64,000 bases of DNA from DATJHM01 sp963777355 (lineage in GTDB: Bacteria > Chloroflexota > Ktedonobacteria > Ktedonobacterales > Ktedonobacteraceae), in NCBI GenBank assembly GCA_963777355.1, contig CAVZQK010000028.1, positions 7,278 through 71,277 of the forward strand, written 5' to 3'. The notes beneath the pieces are model-generated. The model had not been told where the DNA came from. It searched no databases and saw only the letters and a list, made by a program, of their open reading frames with translations. Positions 44,735-54,002 of the stretch are shown here, piece by piece (the first letter of the stretch is position 1; the number at the start of each line of letters is the position of its first letter). Position numbers and translations under genes: made by a program.

Positions 44735-46135
44735 TTAAAATCCTTCTGCGTCATGTCCAATGAGCTGTGCAGCCTGTTTCCGTAAGGTTTGTAATCCTTC
44801 GCTAATACGTACAGGATAAGGTTGCTCCACGTTCAATGCTCGATAGCGTTTCGGCAGATAGACCAGATTTTGCTGGGCTAACTCGCGTACTTCGGAAAGC
44901 GGCGGTAAACTTCCTGGAATCATCTCTCCATTGCGCATAACCGGACGCAACACTTTATGGTACTCCTGGGGACGAGGTTCGTGTGAGAGCTGAATAATAT
45001 CTTCTTCCCAGTTGGGATGACGATAAATCTCTTTCTTGCCCGGCCACGTGCTCTTTGCACCCGCTAGTTTTATCTTGGGATATTCGGTTCCTGTATCGTC
45101 AACGTACCAGACTTCCTTGTAGACTGCCCCCAGTGCCCCTCCTGAAATATTCTGCTCAGATGAGCCCGCACCATAGCCGAGAGAGGTTCCAATGCCGAAT
45201 GAATCGATCTGCGCTCCCTTCTCCAATAGCTCCATAATCTTCCATTCATCCAGATCGCCACTGGCGAGAATGCGCACATCCTGTAAGCCCGCCTTGTCGA
45301 GCTGCTCACGCACATAGATGCTATCTGCCGCAATATCCCCGCTATCCAGTCGCACCGCTGCCAGCGTGTGCCCCACCGTTTCCTGGGAACGCAACGCTAC
45401 TCCTATCGCTGTATGAATAGCCTCGCGTGGATCATACGTATCCAGCAAAAGCGTATAGCGATTGTACGCGTCCGCAATCGCCTCAAATGCCTCTTCCTCG
45501 GTCTCAAAGAGCTCTATTAGCGCGTGGGGAACTGTGCCTGTGGCGGGGAGACGATATTCGTAGGCGGCATTGAGGAGCGAGGTGCTGGCACAACCACCAA
45601 TATACGACGCACGTGCCACTGCCATCGGCTCTTGTGCCCTTCTAAACGCAAACTCAGAAACACGTCGCACACGCCCCTGCTCGGCTGCATAAACAATACG
45701 GGAAGCCTTTGTTGCAATCAACGTGGAGAGACCCATTGCCTGAAGCAGACCTGCCTCCAGTAGTATGGCCTCGCGGAAGGGAGCTGTCACCCGGATGATC
45801 GGTTCATTGGGAAAGGCAATAGAACCTTCAGGCATGGCCGAAATTTCACCTGTAAAACGCAGATGGGCCAGTTCGTCGAGGAATGCCGCATCATAGTCAC
45901 GAATATGCGCCAGAAAGCGTAGCTCCTCGTTGGTGTATCGAAATGATTGCGCAAACTCTAGCGCAGACTCTAGCCCCGCTACTAGCATATATGCACCGCC
46001 AAAGGGTGCTTTGCGTGCGTACAGGTCGAATGTGGTCAGCCCATTGCGCCCCGTACGCCATGAAATATAGGCTGCATCTGGATGGTACATATCAGTCATC
46101 AATCCTGGGTGAAAATTTGGTGCGCGACGATGCAT
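44735..46135 (-). CDS. pncB: Nicotinate phosphoribosyltransferase
   Basis: A 466-residue NAPRTase that converts nicotinate and PRPP to nicotinate mononucleotide in NAD salvage. Start HRRAPNFHPGLMTDMYHPDAAYI; FDLYARKAPFGGAYMLVAGLESALEF; EFAFRRAQEPMAVARASYIGGCASTSL; TVPHALIELF; RLDSGDIAADS; LASGDLDEWKI; and SFGIGTSLGYGAGS in the phosphate site. The ATG at 46135 is preferred over the one at 46165 because GAGGG lies 7 bases upstream. Full family length. Confidence 0.93.
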   Translation of the reverse strand: MHRRAPNFHPGLMTDMYHPDAAYISWRTGRNGLTTFDLYARKAPFGGAYMLVAGLESALEFAQSFRYTNEELRFLAHIRDYDAAFLDELAHLRFTGEISAMPEGSIAFPNEPIIRVTAPFREAILLEAGLLQAMGLSTLIATKASRIVYAAEQGRVRRVSEFAFRRAQEPMAVARASYIGGCASTSLLNAAYEYRLPATGTVPHALIELFETEEEAFEAIADAYNRYTLLLDTYDPREAIHTAIGVALRSQETVGHTLAAVRLDSGDIAADSIYVREQLDKAGLQDVRILASGDLDEWKIMELLEKGAQIDSFGIGTSLGYGAGSSEQNISGGALGAVYKEVWYVDDTGTEYPKIKLAGAKSTWPGKKEIYRHPNWEEDIIQLSHEPRPQEYHKVLRPVMRNGEMIPGSLPPLSEVRELAQQNLVYLPKRYRALNVEQPYPVRISEGLQTLRKQAAQLIGHDAEGF

Positions 46136-46349
46136 AACAATTCCCTCTTTTTCATAAGTTGCCATTCTGAGTTAGTGTATAGTGTACAATATTTGAAATT
46201 GCCTTGTAAACACTCACTCAGAGACTATCACGAAAAAAAGTTGTTATGCATTTCGCCTCGCTCAGCGCATTTCTTTTGATGTGCGCACTATCTTGTAGGA
46301 TGAGCAGCGCTTGTCTCTGCCTTCGTGGATCGATGACTGCTTTTTGGCA

Positions 46350-47192
46350 CTAACTATTTAGTGAGAGGGTCAGCGATGGTGTTGGTACTGTGTGCTCGGC
46401 AGAAAGTGGCACGACAGCGTTCCCTATCGCGAAAAATTCGATAACATGTGCCTCCCAAATATAATTGCCCTGGCTAACGGTTACTCCAACTATTCCGCTG
46501 GCTTGTAAGGCCATCGCTTCGTTCTGCATCCGCCCCATTGCTAATTCTCGTGCTTCGTAGATGCCCTGGGTGTAATTTGGCAGCTCTGCATTGCGTCCAA
46601 CCTGCTTAAACCACTGCCCCATCCCCTGATGTGCAATATGATAGACGCAATTGCCGAGCACCAGGCCTGCTGGCAGATATCCTGCACGTAGCAGCGTCCA
46701 AAAGTCTTGCCCGGAGAGCACAGATGTAAAAGGTAGGCCAAGTGCATTGCGATACGGTTTGCCGTTGCGTGCGCGAATCGCCGTCCCGATTGCCACAAAT
46801 TCTGCCAGTTCCTCCTCCCATCTCTGCATGCTGATCTCGATACGCACACCGATGATGCCATCTGCTCCTAGCATTACTGCCTCCTCAACCATCCGTGCCA
46901 TTGCCAGTTCGCGTGCATTATACATTGCCTGCGAGAGCACAGTCATTTCCTGGTTTTTATTCCAGTTACCGACTTGCCAGCCAATATGGTAAATTGAACT
47001 TCCAACAACCAGGCCGAGTGGCTCAAAACCTGCCTCACGAGTTAGTAAAAACTCATTGACGCTCAAATCGCTCGTGAAGAGACCATGATGGTTTGCATCT
47101 CCACGCATCTGATTCAACCTCACCTGCGCTGTCTGGGGAAGTGGACCAGGCTGAGGACGATTCGGTTGTTGAGGGGGGACTTGTTGTGACAT
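46350..47192 (-). CDS. Tandem YbjQ-like heavy-metal-binding domain protein
   Basis: A 280-residue protein built from two copies of the YbjQ/UPF0145 (heavy-metal-binding) fold: residues about 45-140 (AGFEPLGLVVGSSIYHIGWQ...YNARELAMARMVEEAVMLGADGIIGVRIE...EFVAIGTAI) and about 165-265 (AGYLPAGLVLGNCVYHIAHQ...YEARELAMGRMQNEAMALQASGIVGVTV...EFFAIGNAV). The N-terminus is a Pro/Gln-rich tail. Each single YbjQ forms a pentamer in known structures; metal binding is assumed by family name only. The two copies are clearly diverged. Confidence 0.88.
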   Translation of the reverse strand: MSQQVPPQQPNRPQPGPLPQTAQVRLNQMRGDANHHGLFTSDLSVNEFLLTREAGFEPLGLVVGSSIYHIGWQVGNWNKNQEMTVLSQAMYNARELAMARMVEEAVMLGADGIIGVRIEISMQRWEEELAEFVAIGTAIRARNGKPYRNALGLPFTSVLSGQDFWTLLRAGYLPAGLVLGNCVYHIAHQGMGQWFKQVGRNAELPNYTQGIYEARELAMGRMQNEAMALQASGIVGVTVSQGNYIWEAHVIEFFAIGNAVVPLSAEHTVPTPSLTLSLNS

Positions 47193-47626
47193 TTGTTACT
47201 CTTTCTTTCTAAATAGGCAAAAAGCAATTTTCCTCTGCTCCATAAACGTAGCGTCTCAACAAAATTGCTGCATAACGTTTCTTGTCTATTATGAACATGA
47301 GGAAAACTGCTGCTTCCTACCCTTTTTAGACTGAGAGCTCGTCTATACTACGATAGCTCGGTGTGAGAAGAGAGGCAATAGCCAATTGGTCTTGTACTAC
47401 AAGGACTCTGGGAGAAAAGGCGATCATTCCCCACCCAATCCACCGAGAGAGGAAGGCCCTTCTCTCCCCGGCTTCAAAGCGCGGGGTCTTACGGGCCGTT
47501 CGATAAATGTCGCTCACTTATCTTCCAATAAGGTATCGACATAGACGCACTGTTGAGAAAAAGGTGGTATTCTAACGTGAACCAGCAAGCATCAGGAAAT
47601 GTTGCTAGTGATAAAGGCGGACAAGG
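47193..47626. other. Intergenic region, about 430 bp, with possible IS200/IS605-type end remnant
   Basis: Contains a GC hairpin at 47466-47486 (CCCCGGCTTCAAAGCGCGGGG). On the minus strand it reads GTAAGACCCCGCGCTTTGAA, reminiscent of the hairpin at the right end of TnpB-type IS elements. No transposase fragment was recognised. The rest shows nothing. Confidence 0.35.
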
Positions 47627-49153
47627 ATGAATATTAGTATTATTGGTAGTGGATTTGGTGGCCTCTCGGCAGCCATCCGGCTTCAGGCTCAGGGTCACCA
47701 GGTTACCATCGTCGAGAAGCGCGATAAGCCAGGGGGCCGCGCCTATGTCTACGAACAAGATGGTTTTACCTTTGATGGCGGCCCCACTATTATTACTGCC
47801 CCCTGGCTTATCGATGACCTCTTTGCTCTCTGTGGCAAAAAGACAGAAGATTACGTCAAGATTGTCCCTATCGATCCCTATTACTCTATCCGCTTTGAAG
47901 ATGGTACCGTCTTTCGCTATAACGGAGACCGTGAGGCGATTATTCGCCAGATTGAGGCCCTTTCTCCGGACGATGTCGCAGGCTATAACCGTTTCGCTGA
48001 AGAGGGCGAAAAGATCTATGAGAAGGGCTTTGAGTTGATTGATACGCCCTTTTTACACGTGATGGATATGCTCAAGGTTGTCCCCGATCTGATCCGCTTA
48101 CAGGCCCAGAAGTCGGTGGCAGGCTTTGTCAATCAATATATCAAAGATGAACGCCTGCGCCAGGTCTTCAGCTTTCACCCTCTTCTCATTGGCGGGAATC
48201 CTTTTCAAAGTACCGCGATCTACGCCCTGATTCATACCCTGGAGCGTAAGTTCGGCGTCTGGTACGCGATGGGTGGCACAGGTGCCCTTGTACGAGCTAT
48301 GACCCAACTTTTTGCTGATATCGGGGGAAAGTTGGTTCTGGATACCGAGGTTGCGGAGATTGTCATTGATGAGCGCTCTCGCCTGGCCGAAGGAATACGC
48401 ACTAGCGAAAACGCCTTTTTCCCCGCCGACATTGTCGTGAGTAATGCAGATGTTGCTTTTACCTATCTCAATCTGGTTCCGGCACGTTTCCGCCGTACAA
48501 ATACTGATCGCCGTCTCAAAAGCTTGCACTATTCTATGTCTTTATTTGTCTTATACTTTGGTACAGATCGTAAATACGAGCAGTCCGCCCATCATGAGAT
48601 CTTGATGGGACCTCGCTATAAAGGTCTCTTGAACGATATTTTCAAGAAGAAACATCTCGCGCAAGACTTCTCTCTCTATCTGCATCGTCCCACCGCAACT
48701 GATCCCTCGCTCGCTCCAGAGGGCTGTGATGCCTGGTACGTCCTTTCTCCTGTCCCACATCTCGGCGGTGATACCGATTGGCGCACAATGGCAAAACCTT
48801 ATCGAGATTCTATCGTGAACTATCTAGAGGAACACTATCTCCCGGATCTCTCCAAACATATTGTCACTGAACACTTTATTGATCCTTTGCATTTCCAGAA
48901 TACGCTGAATAGCTATCTCGGAAGCGCCTTTTCGGTTGAACCCACTCTGACACAATCGGCCTGGTTCCGACCACATAACGTAAGTGAAGATATCGCCAAT
49001 CTCTACTTCGTTGGCGCTGGTACCCATCCAGGCGCGGGACTCCCCGGCGTTATGAGCTCAGGGAAGATCGCCGCTGATCTGATCGGTTGCGCCCCCGGCT
49101 ACACAACTCCAGGTCTGCCACAAGTGTCCCTGGAAAGTCCAGGCCACTGCTAA
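47627..49153 (+). CDS. crtI: Phytoene desaturase-type carotenoid oxidoreductase (CrtI family)
   Basis: A 508-residue FAD enzyme. N-terminal dinucleotide fold ISIIGSGFGGLSAAIRLQAQGHQVTIVEKRDKPGGRAYVYEQDGFTFDGGPTI-type block, middle HPLLIGGNPFQSTAIYALIHTLERKFGVWYAMGGTGALVRAM, and the C-terminal LYFVGAGTHPGAGLPGVMSSGKIAADL motif are the CrtI hallmarks. It introduces double bonds in phytoene or a related carotene at the membrane. No crtB or other carotenoid gene is adjacent, so CrtN or CrtO-like specificity is possible. Its 3' end lies inside a long inverted repeat. Confidence 0.9.
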   Translation: MNISIIGSGFGGLSAAIRLQAQGHQVTIVEKRDKPGGRAYVYEQDGFTFDGGPTIITAPWLIDDLFALCGKKTEDYVKIVPIDPYYSIRFEDGTVFRYNGDREAIIRQIEALSPDDVAGYNRFAEEGEKIYEKGFELIDTPFLHVMDMLKVVPDLIRLQAQKSVAGFVNQYIKDERLRQVFSFHPLLIGGNPFQSTAIYALIHTLERKFGVWYAMGGTGALVRAMTQLFADIGGKLVLDTEVAEIVIDERSRLAEGIRTSENAFFPADIVVSNADVAFTYLNLVPARFRRTNTDRRLKSLHYSMSLFVLYFGTDRKYEQSAHHEILMGPRYKGLLNDIFKKKHLAQDFSLYLHRPTATDPSLAPEGCDAWYVLSPVPHLGGDTDWRTMAKPYRDSIVNYLEEHYLPDLSKHIVTEHFIDPLHFQNTLNSYLGSAFSVEPTLTQSAWFRPHNVSEDIANLYFVGAGTHPGAGLPGVMSSGKIAADLIGCAPGYTTPGLPQVSLESPGHC

Positions 49154-49208
49154 TCTTGCAGTCTTCTGTTTATGGGCCTGCCTTTTTGCTGGCCTGGACT
49201 TTCCAGGG
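49128..49208 (+). repeat. 19-bp perfect inverted repeat spanning the crtI stop codon
   Basis: CCCTGGAAAGTCCAGGCCA (49128-49146) lies in the last codons of crtI and its exact complement at 49190-49208, with a 43-base loop that contains the TAA. It could act as an RNA hairpin that ends or protects the transcript, or be half of a small mobile repeat. Confidence 0.85.
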
Positions 49209-49467
49209 AATTCTTCTCGGATGTTTGTGCCACAGGAAAGAAAAAAGCAATTTTCCTGTATTTCATGGTATAATCATAGATACAATCTATTTTTACTTGC
49301 TTTGTTTGTACGAAGAAGCGGTGCCTGGTCTGCTCCTCATCGATCAATGAAGACTGCACTGATATTTTGCTCTATGCAGAAGGTGAAAATTTCCCTCTGC
49401 TCTAGCAGAATATGGTTTTGATTCCTTCACTCAAGAAGATGTGTGCTTAAGAATCAAGGAGGCAGCA

Positions 49468-50649
49468 ATGGCAGCGCATCATCGTTGGACTGTGTTGGGT
49501 TTGGCCACAAGTGGGGGACTGCTAGGGTTAACAGTCACAAGTGGCCTGGCGCTTCTCGCAAATAGATTTGTAGAAGAGTTTTCTCATCCTCACGCCGTTC
49601 TGGATACTTCGATCTTCGACTGGAAAGTCCCTCTTCCCCTCGCTGAACCTGAAGCTATGTATCAAAGGCCTCTGCTGTTTGCTGCCAGTGATGGTACTTT
49701 GCTCAGTGGCGAATTCTGGGCACAGCCTGAACCTGCACCTACGATAATTCTCTGTCATGGCTATCGCACCTCGCGTTCACATCTGCGCTCTGTTGCCACT
49801 CTCAATTATGTCTATGGCTATAATGTCTTGCTCTTTGACTTTCGCGGTCATGGCGATAGCGATAGCGTTACTACAAGCGGTGGGAATGCCGAGGTACACG
49901 ATCTCGAAGCCGCTGTCGAAGTCGCCCATCTCCAGCCAGAAACAAAAACTGGCTCTATCGTCCTCTATGGCTTTTCGATGGGGGCGGCTGTCTCGCTTAT
50001 GACTCCACTCCATCCCGATATCGCTGCCATTATCGCCGATAGCCCGTACGCCCGTTCAGAGGATATCTTGCGTCGCCTCGTCTCTTATCGCTTTGAGCAG
50101 GAGAGCAACGCTCATCTGCCCGCCTTTCATCCCCATCCCCATTTCTATGCAGCCCTGGCCTGGATTACTCTGGTGACAAGTATGATTCTGTTTCGCCTCC
50201 GTTTTGGCTATGGCTTCGTAGCTCATCCCCCGGCAAATTTTAAGCATTGGCGTGCACGCGAAGATCATCTGAAACGCCGCATGTTTGTCGCAAGTATTGC
50301 GACTCTGGCTAAACGCTGGCGACATAAAGGTGAGAGTGTCCCGCCATTACATCAGCGCAGTATCCCGATTTTGCTGATCCATGCCAGGCAAGATCCCTTG
50401 ATTCCTTTCTCTCATGCGCAGACCATCGCCGCCGCCGCAAAGGTAAACCATATTCCGTTAGAGACGTACTTTGTGGACTCTTCTACCCATTGTGGTGCCT
50501 ATGGTGGGGACCCGGTAGAATATTGTAATGTGTTACGTGCCTTTCTCGCAAAAGCTTTAGGTCCCGCTTTTCCAGACAAGCATACTGAGATTAGTAGTGA
50601 AAATCTGCCGGTTTTACTCTCTCCCAGCGACTTTTTATCTCAACAATGA
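49468..50649 (+). CDS. Alpha/beta hydrolase with N-terminal membrane anchor
   Basis: A 393-residue protein. Residues about 10-35 (LGLATSGGLLGLTVTSGLALLA) form a signal anchor. The hydrolase domain follows: TIILCHGYRTSRSHLRSV, LFDFRGHGDSDS, nucleophile elbow YGFSMGAAVSL, the acid in LLIHARQDPLIPF, and a His near DSSTHCGAY. A hydrophobic insertion (FYAALAWITLVTSMILFRLRFGYGF) may be a cap or second membrane contact. Substrate unknown. ATG at 49468 follows AAGGAGG by 5 bases. Confidence 0.87.
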   Translation: MAAHHRWTVLGLATSGGLLGLTVTSGLALLANRFVEEFSHPHAVLDTSIFDWKVPLPLAEPEAMYQRPLLFAASDGTLLSGEFWAQPEPAPTIILCHGYRTSRSHLRSVATLNYVYGYNVLLFDFRGHGDSDSVTTSGGNAEVHDLEAAVEVAHLQPETKTGSIVLYGFSMGAAVSLMTPLHPDIAAIIADSPYARSEDILRRLVSYRFEQESNAHLPAFHPHPHFYAALAWITLVTSMILFRLRFGYGFVAHPPANFKHWRAREDHLKRRMFVASIATLAKRWRHKGESVPPLHQRSIPILLIHARQDPLIPFSHAQTIAAAAKVNHIPLETYFVDSSTHCGAYGGDPVEYCNVLRAFLAKALGPAFPDKHTEISSENLPVLLSPSDFLSQQ

Positions 50650-50831
50650 CAGAATTTATGTAAACTTGGGAATTTGCCTGAAATTCTCTTGCATCTTCAC
50701 GCTATTCTGTGCATAATTGCTATAGGGAGAGCTATTGTTCGTATTGCACGAAGTGCATGTGCACAGTATACATATATGTATGTTCATATCCTCATCCTGT
50801 GCTTGTGGGATGAATACTAGAGGAGCGATGC

Positions 50832-51873
50832 ATGCTATCACCAGATGATACCACGCAAGTAGGCCAATCCACGGAAGAATTAGATGTAGTATCAATTCAA
50901 GCATTGCAGAAACCATCCGTTGTTGACTCTCTAGATGTGGAAGCGCCGCCCTCTCAACGGCCACATGAGACAAGTGTGCGGCGACATACCGTTACGCCGC
51001 ACAGACAGACTGGGACATTAACCCAGACTTCGGCTGAGACATCCTGGTTCTCGTGTCGCTTTTAGACAGGTAACCCAGTTGCGCGAAGAAAATCGCCGCT
51101 TGCGCCAGGAGGTTGACGAGCTGCGTGTCGAACTGCGTAGCCTGATTGCCGAGTATACTGGTTTACAGCACCAGCATGAGCAAGAAGTTGAGGTTATCCA
51201 CGATGGTCACCTGCAAGAACTTGAGAACTATGAGGTCCATCTCCGTGAACTCGTCGATGAGCGCAATCGTATGCAGGAGGTACAAAAACAGCTAGAAAGA
51301 AGATATCAGGAGCTCTATCATTCGTTTCAGCTCTCTGTCCAGGAAGAAGTCCGTAAAACTGTTCTTGAAGCTGCAAATACTGTGGAACTGATCCCCGATG
51401 TCACACTAGAGGCACTCCAGGGCGTGAGAAAAACTATCCAGCTTCAGGTCCTTCAGGAAGAGGATGGGCACCTGGTTGAAGCCATGTATCTTAAACGCGA
51501 GGTCCAGCAGATGGTTGATGCCCTCGATCAGGAGCGCAAACAACTGGCAGATGAACGTCAATCTCTCCTGAGTATGCAGAATAGCGTGCGTGAACAGGCC
51601 GATCTGCGTTTGAAAAGCCAGCAATCCCGCCTGATGATCCGCTGGCGTGCTGCTCTGGCGATCAATACGCTCGTGATCGTCTGCGTCTTACTCGTTTCGC
51701 AATATCTTTTTCTCTATCTCACGCATCACCTTTCCTCGTCAATTGGCTTTGCTTTGACGGCTCCAATTGTTATCTGTGTGATTCTCGCGCTTGTGCTGTC
51801 TGGACCTTTGTCCACGGCAAAACATATGTATCTCAGTGCGCCCCATAAAAAGAGGGTGAAAAAGTCCGCATAA
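50832..51873 (+). pseudogene. Coiled-coil membrane protein, +1 frameshift near codon 77
   Basis: ATG at 50832 (GAGGAG 6 bases upstream) gives a polar, disordered N-terminus that stops at CGC TTT TAG (51056-51064). Skipping one T restores RQVTQLREENRRLRQEVDELRVELRSL and a coiled coil of about 170 residues, then two transmembrane helices (AINTLVIVCVLLVSQYLFLYL and IGFALTAPIVICVILALVL) and a basic tail. About 346 residues if shifted. The join lies at the start of the coiled coil. Function unknown, perhaps a cell-envelope or cytoskeletal organiser. Confidence 0.75.
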
Positions 51874-51892
51874 TTGTTTCTGGTGTAAGAAC

Positions 51893-51946
51893 AACAGCAA
51901 GCCAGAGGGTAAGAAAAATCTCATTTTTATCCTCTGGCTTGCTGTT
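51893..51946 (+). terminator. Terminator of the coiled-coil gene
   Basis: AACAGCAAGCCAGAGG (51893-51908) and its exact complement (51931-51946): a 16-bp stem with a 22-base loop. Confidence 0.8.
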
Positions 51947-52036
51947 ATTGCTTTAGAAGCAAGGGCTCAAGCCAGGATCGCCTCACCACGCACTGAAGAA
52001 GGTGGCTTGCGGCGAGCTAAAGCCCAGTACTGTCAG

Positions 52037-52186
52037 TGACGTTTCTCAGATAAAATGGTTCTTACACACTCTTGGTAAATGATGAGCTTATCTAAGAAGG
52101 AACGTTCCCATTCTGAGCACGAAAAGAGATTTCTTGAAGGAAAAACTGATCATTTTCACCAACAGTATCAAGAGTGTGGAAGAACC
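52037..52186. mobile_element. MITE-like remnant with 18-bp imperfect inverted repeats
   Basis: GGTTCTTACACACTCTTG (52057-52074) and, inverted, at 52169-52186 with one mismatch, enclose about 95 bases without a gene. The adjoining TGACGTTTCTCAGA (52037-52050) recurs in inverse orientation at 54830-54843, near further degenerate GTGTGTATGAACC and GTGAGCCAGAACC words. This suggests remnants of one insertion-element family on both sides of the TetR/hydrolase cassette. Confidence 0.5.
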
Positions 52187-52249
52187 GAATACTATTGAGA
52201 TTTACACCTGCTCTCCTGATTTATGAGTGGATCTCAGAATAAAAAACCC

Positions 52250-52300
52250 TTGACAAATGCTCTCCCTCTCTGTATATTAAAAATGTCCGAACGTTTGGAC
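52250..52300 (+). promoter_or_regulatory. Promoter and operator of the TetR gene
   Basis: TTGACA (52250-52255), 17 bp, TATATT (52273-52278), then GTCCGAACGTTTGGAC (52285-52300) on the transcription start. The 16-mer is a palindrome except for one symmetric pair. The same 16-mer stands before the hydrolase gene. Together this indicates autorepression by the TetR protein. Confidence 0.85.
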
Positions 52301-52327
52301 TCGAATGAAAGGGAAGAAGGACCAACG

Positions 52328-52960
52328 ATGGTTTTAACCGATAGCGAGAAGCATAGCTCACACAGCCGCACTCTCATCTTACAATCGGCCCTTCAACTCT
52401 TCAGCACACGCGGATATGATGGCACATCGATTGATGATATCCGTCAGGCGGTGGGATTTAAGTCGAAGGCCAGCTTGTACACACACTTCAAAAACAAGCA
52501 GGAGGTGGCATCAGCCCTTCTACAAGATATCCTGGTAGAAAGGGATCGCGCAGTAATGCTGGCATATACCATGACTGATCCAGAACCCTTACAGAAACTT
52601 GTCGCTATCACCAGGGCTTTTATTACCTGGGGAGTAAGCCATCGACAGAAATATGCCTTTTGCTTTCTGCGCGTGCAACAGGAGATATTAATTCAGGGAA
52701 AAGCCCCTTCTTATGTAGGAGAAGAAGGCTTACAGTCTTCGGATATTATCCTGCTCAACCTTCTGCAAGAGCTGCGTAGAGAGTATCCGGTGCGCCCGAT
52801 TGCCGACTATGCTCTGTTCAGTATGATGATCGGCATGATCAGTCGGGCGATCATAGACCAGGCGGCGTTTGGCCCAGCAAATCAGGAAACGAGAGTAGAG
52901 CACATCCTGCAAGCCTGCTTTGGCATCCTCTTTAGCAAACCTGTACCTATTCCGGCGTAA
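52328..52960 (+). CDS. TetR/AcrR-family transcriptional regulator
   Basis: A 210-residue repressor. The helix-turn-helix is SRTLILQSALQLFSTRGYDGTSIDDIRQAVGFKSKASLYTHFKNKQEVASAL (about 13-64); the rest is a helical ligand domain. ATG at 52328 is chosen because GAAGGA precedes it and the promoter/operator lies directly upstream; a longer frame from 52223 would start before the promoter. It likely controls itself and the hydrolase downstream via identical operators. Confidence 0.92.
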   Translation: MVLTDSEKHSSHSRTLILQSALQLFSTRGYDGTSIDDIRQAVGFKSKASLYTHFKNKQEVASALLQDILVERDRAVMLAYTMTDPEPLQKLVAITRAFITWGVSHRQKYAFCFLRVQQEILIQGKAPSYVGEEGLQSSDIILLNLLQELRREYPVRPIADYALFSMMIGMISRAIIDQAAFGPANQETRVEHILQACFGILFSKPVPIPA

Positions 52961-52990
52961 ATGTATATGCTTTTTTTTACCTATGAGAAA

Positions 52991-53006
52991 GTCCGAACGT
53001 TTGGAC
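52991..53006 (+). promoter_or_regulatory. Second TetR operator, upstream of the hydrolase gene
   Basis: GTCCGAACGTTTGGAC, identical to the copy at 52285-52300, placed 28 bases before the ATG at 53035. Confidence 0.85.
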
Positions 53007-53034
53007 TTTAAAGCAGAGGAAAGGAATACCTACC

Positions 53035-53883
53035 ATGGTGCAAAATACTGAAAGCACTGGAAAGTCCATCGCAGTTCCCCGTGGAACACTGGCCTATGAG
53101 GTTGCCGGTCAGGGGCCTGTTGTGCTCTGCCTGCCAAGTATGGGAGATACGCGACGCGAGTTTGAGCGCTCTGCTCCCCGGCTCATAGAGGCTGGATACC
53201 GTGTCATCACCACTGACCTGCGCGGGATGGGGCAATCTCGTGGACATTTCGCAGCCTATACCATCCAGGCTCTCTCCGCCGATATAGAGGCTATTCTGGA
53301 AGCTGAGCATAGTGAGCGTGTCTTTCTGGTGAGTTGTTCAATATCAGCAGCCTCGGCGGGCCTGTTTGCACTTGAACATCCTGATCGTGTAGTGGGATTG
53401 GTACTGATCAGTCCGATGGTCTATACACCGTCAAACATGCTGGTACCTGTTCTGCTGGCTACTTCGCTACGCGTTCCCGTTCTAGGCCGGGCGATCTGGA
53501 CGAGTTACTTTAAGATCCTCTATCCCTCGCGTCCAGTAGAACCAGACTACCTGGAAGGCTTGCGTACCAGTCTCAAACAGCCAGGGAGCATGAAAAGTAT
53601 CGCGGGTATGATCGTGGCTCCTCGCCTGGATGAGCGTCTCGCACAGATGAACGTTCCAACACTGGCGTACTTGTGTACAAAAGATCCTGACTTTACAAAC
53701 GAGCAAGGAGTACGCAAGACTGCGGCAAAGCTTCAGCACCAGATACCTGATGCTGAGGTGGTTATCCTGGATGATCTGGGACATTATCCACATCGAGAGG
53801 CTCCAGAACTCATCATGCCGAAAATGGTCAGACTGGATAAGAGCATTGTCTGTTCACCAGTCGTGAACAAGCCTGTGATTTGA
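53035..53883 (+). CDS. Alpha/beta hydrolase, TetR-controlled
   Basis: A 282-residue hydrolase-fold protein. VVLCLPSMGDTRREFERSAPRLIEAGYRVITTDLRGMGQSRG is the classic start; the nucleophile elbow reads VSCSISAAS rather than G-x-S-x-G, keeping the serine with Cys and Ser in place of the usual Gly. The acid lies in YLCTKDPDF and the His in DLGHYPHREAPE. The unusual elbow may change or weaken activity. Its operator is identical to that of the TetR gene just upstream, so it is the likely target. Confidence 0.88.
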   Translation: MVQNTESTGKSIAVPRGTLAYEVAGQGPVVLCLPSMGDTRREFERSAPRLIEAGYRVITTDLRGMGQSRGHFAAYTIQALSADIEAILEAEHSERVFLVSCSISAASAGLFALEHPDRVVGLVLISPMVYTPSNMLVPVLLATSLRVPVLGRAIWTSYFKILYPSRPVEPDYLEGLRTSLKQPGSMKSIAGMIVAPRLDERLAQMNVPTLAYLCTKDPDFTNEQGVRKTAAKLQHQIPDAEVVILDDLGHYPHREAPELIMPKMVRLDKSIVCSPVVNKPVI

Positions 53884-54002
53884 CACTGGTTTTGTCCTCA
53901 TCATCGAATCCTATGCTGTCCTATGACCGGCGCTGAGAAGCGGCTTGAGAGGAACCCGAGATCTATGATTATTCTGACAATAGCACCCATCGGAGGCTTA
54001 TC

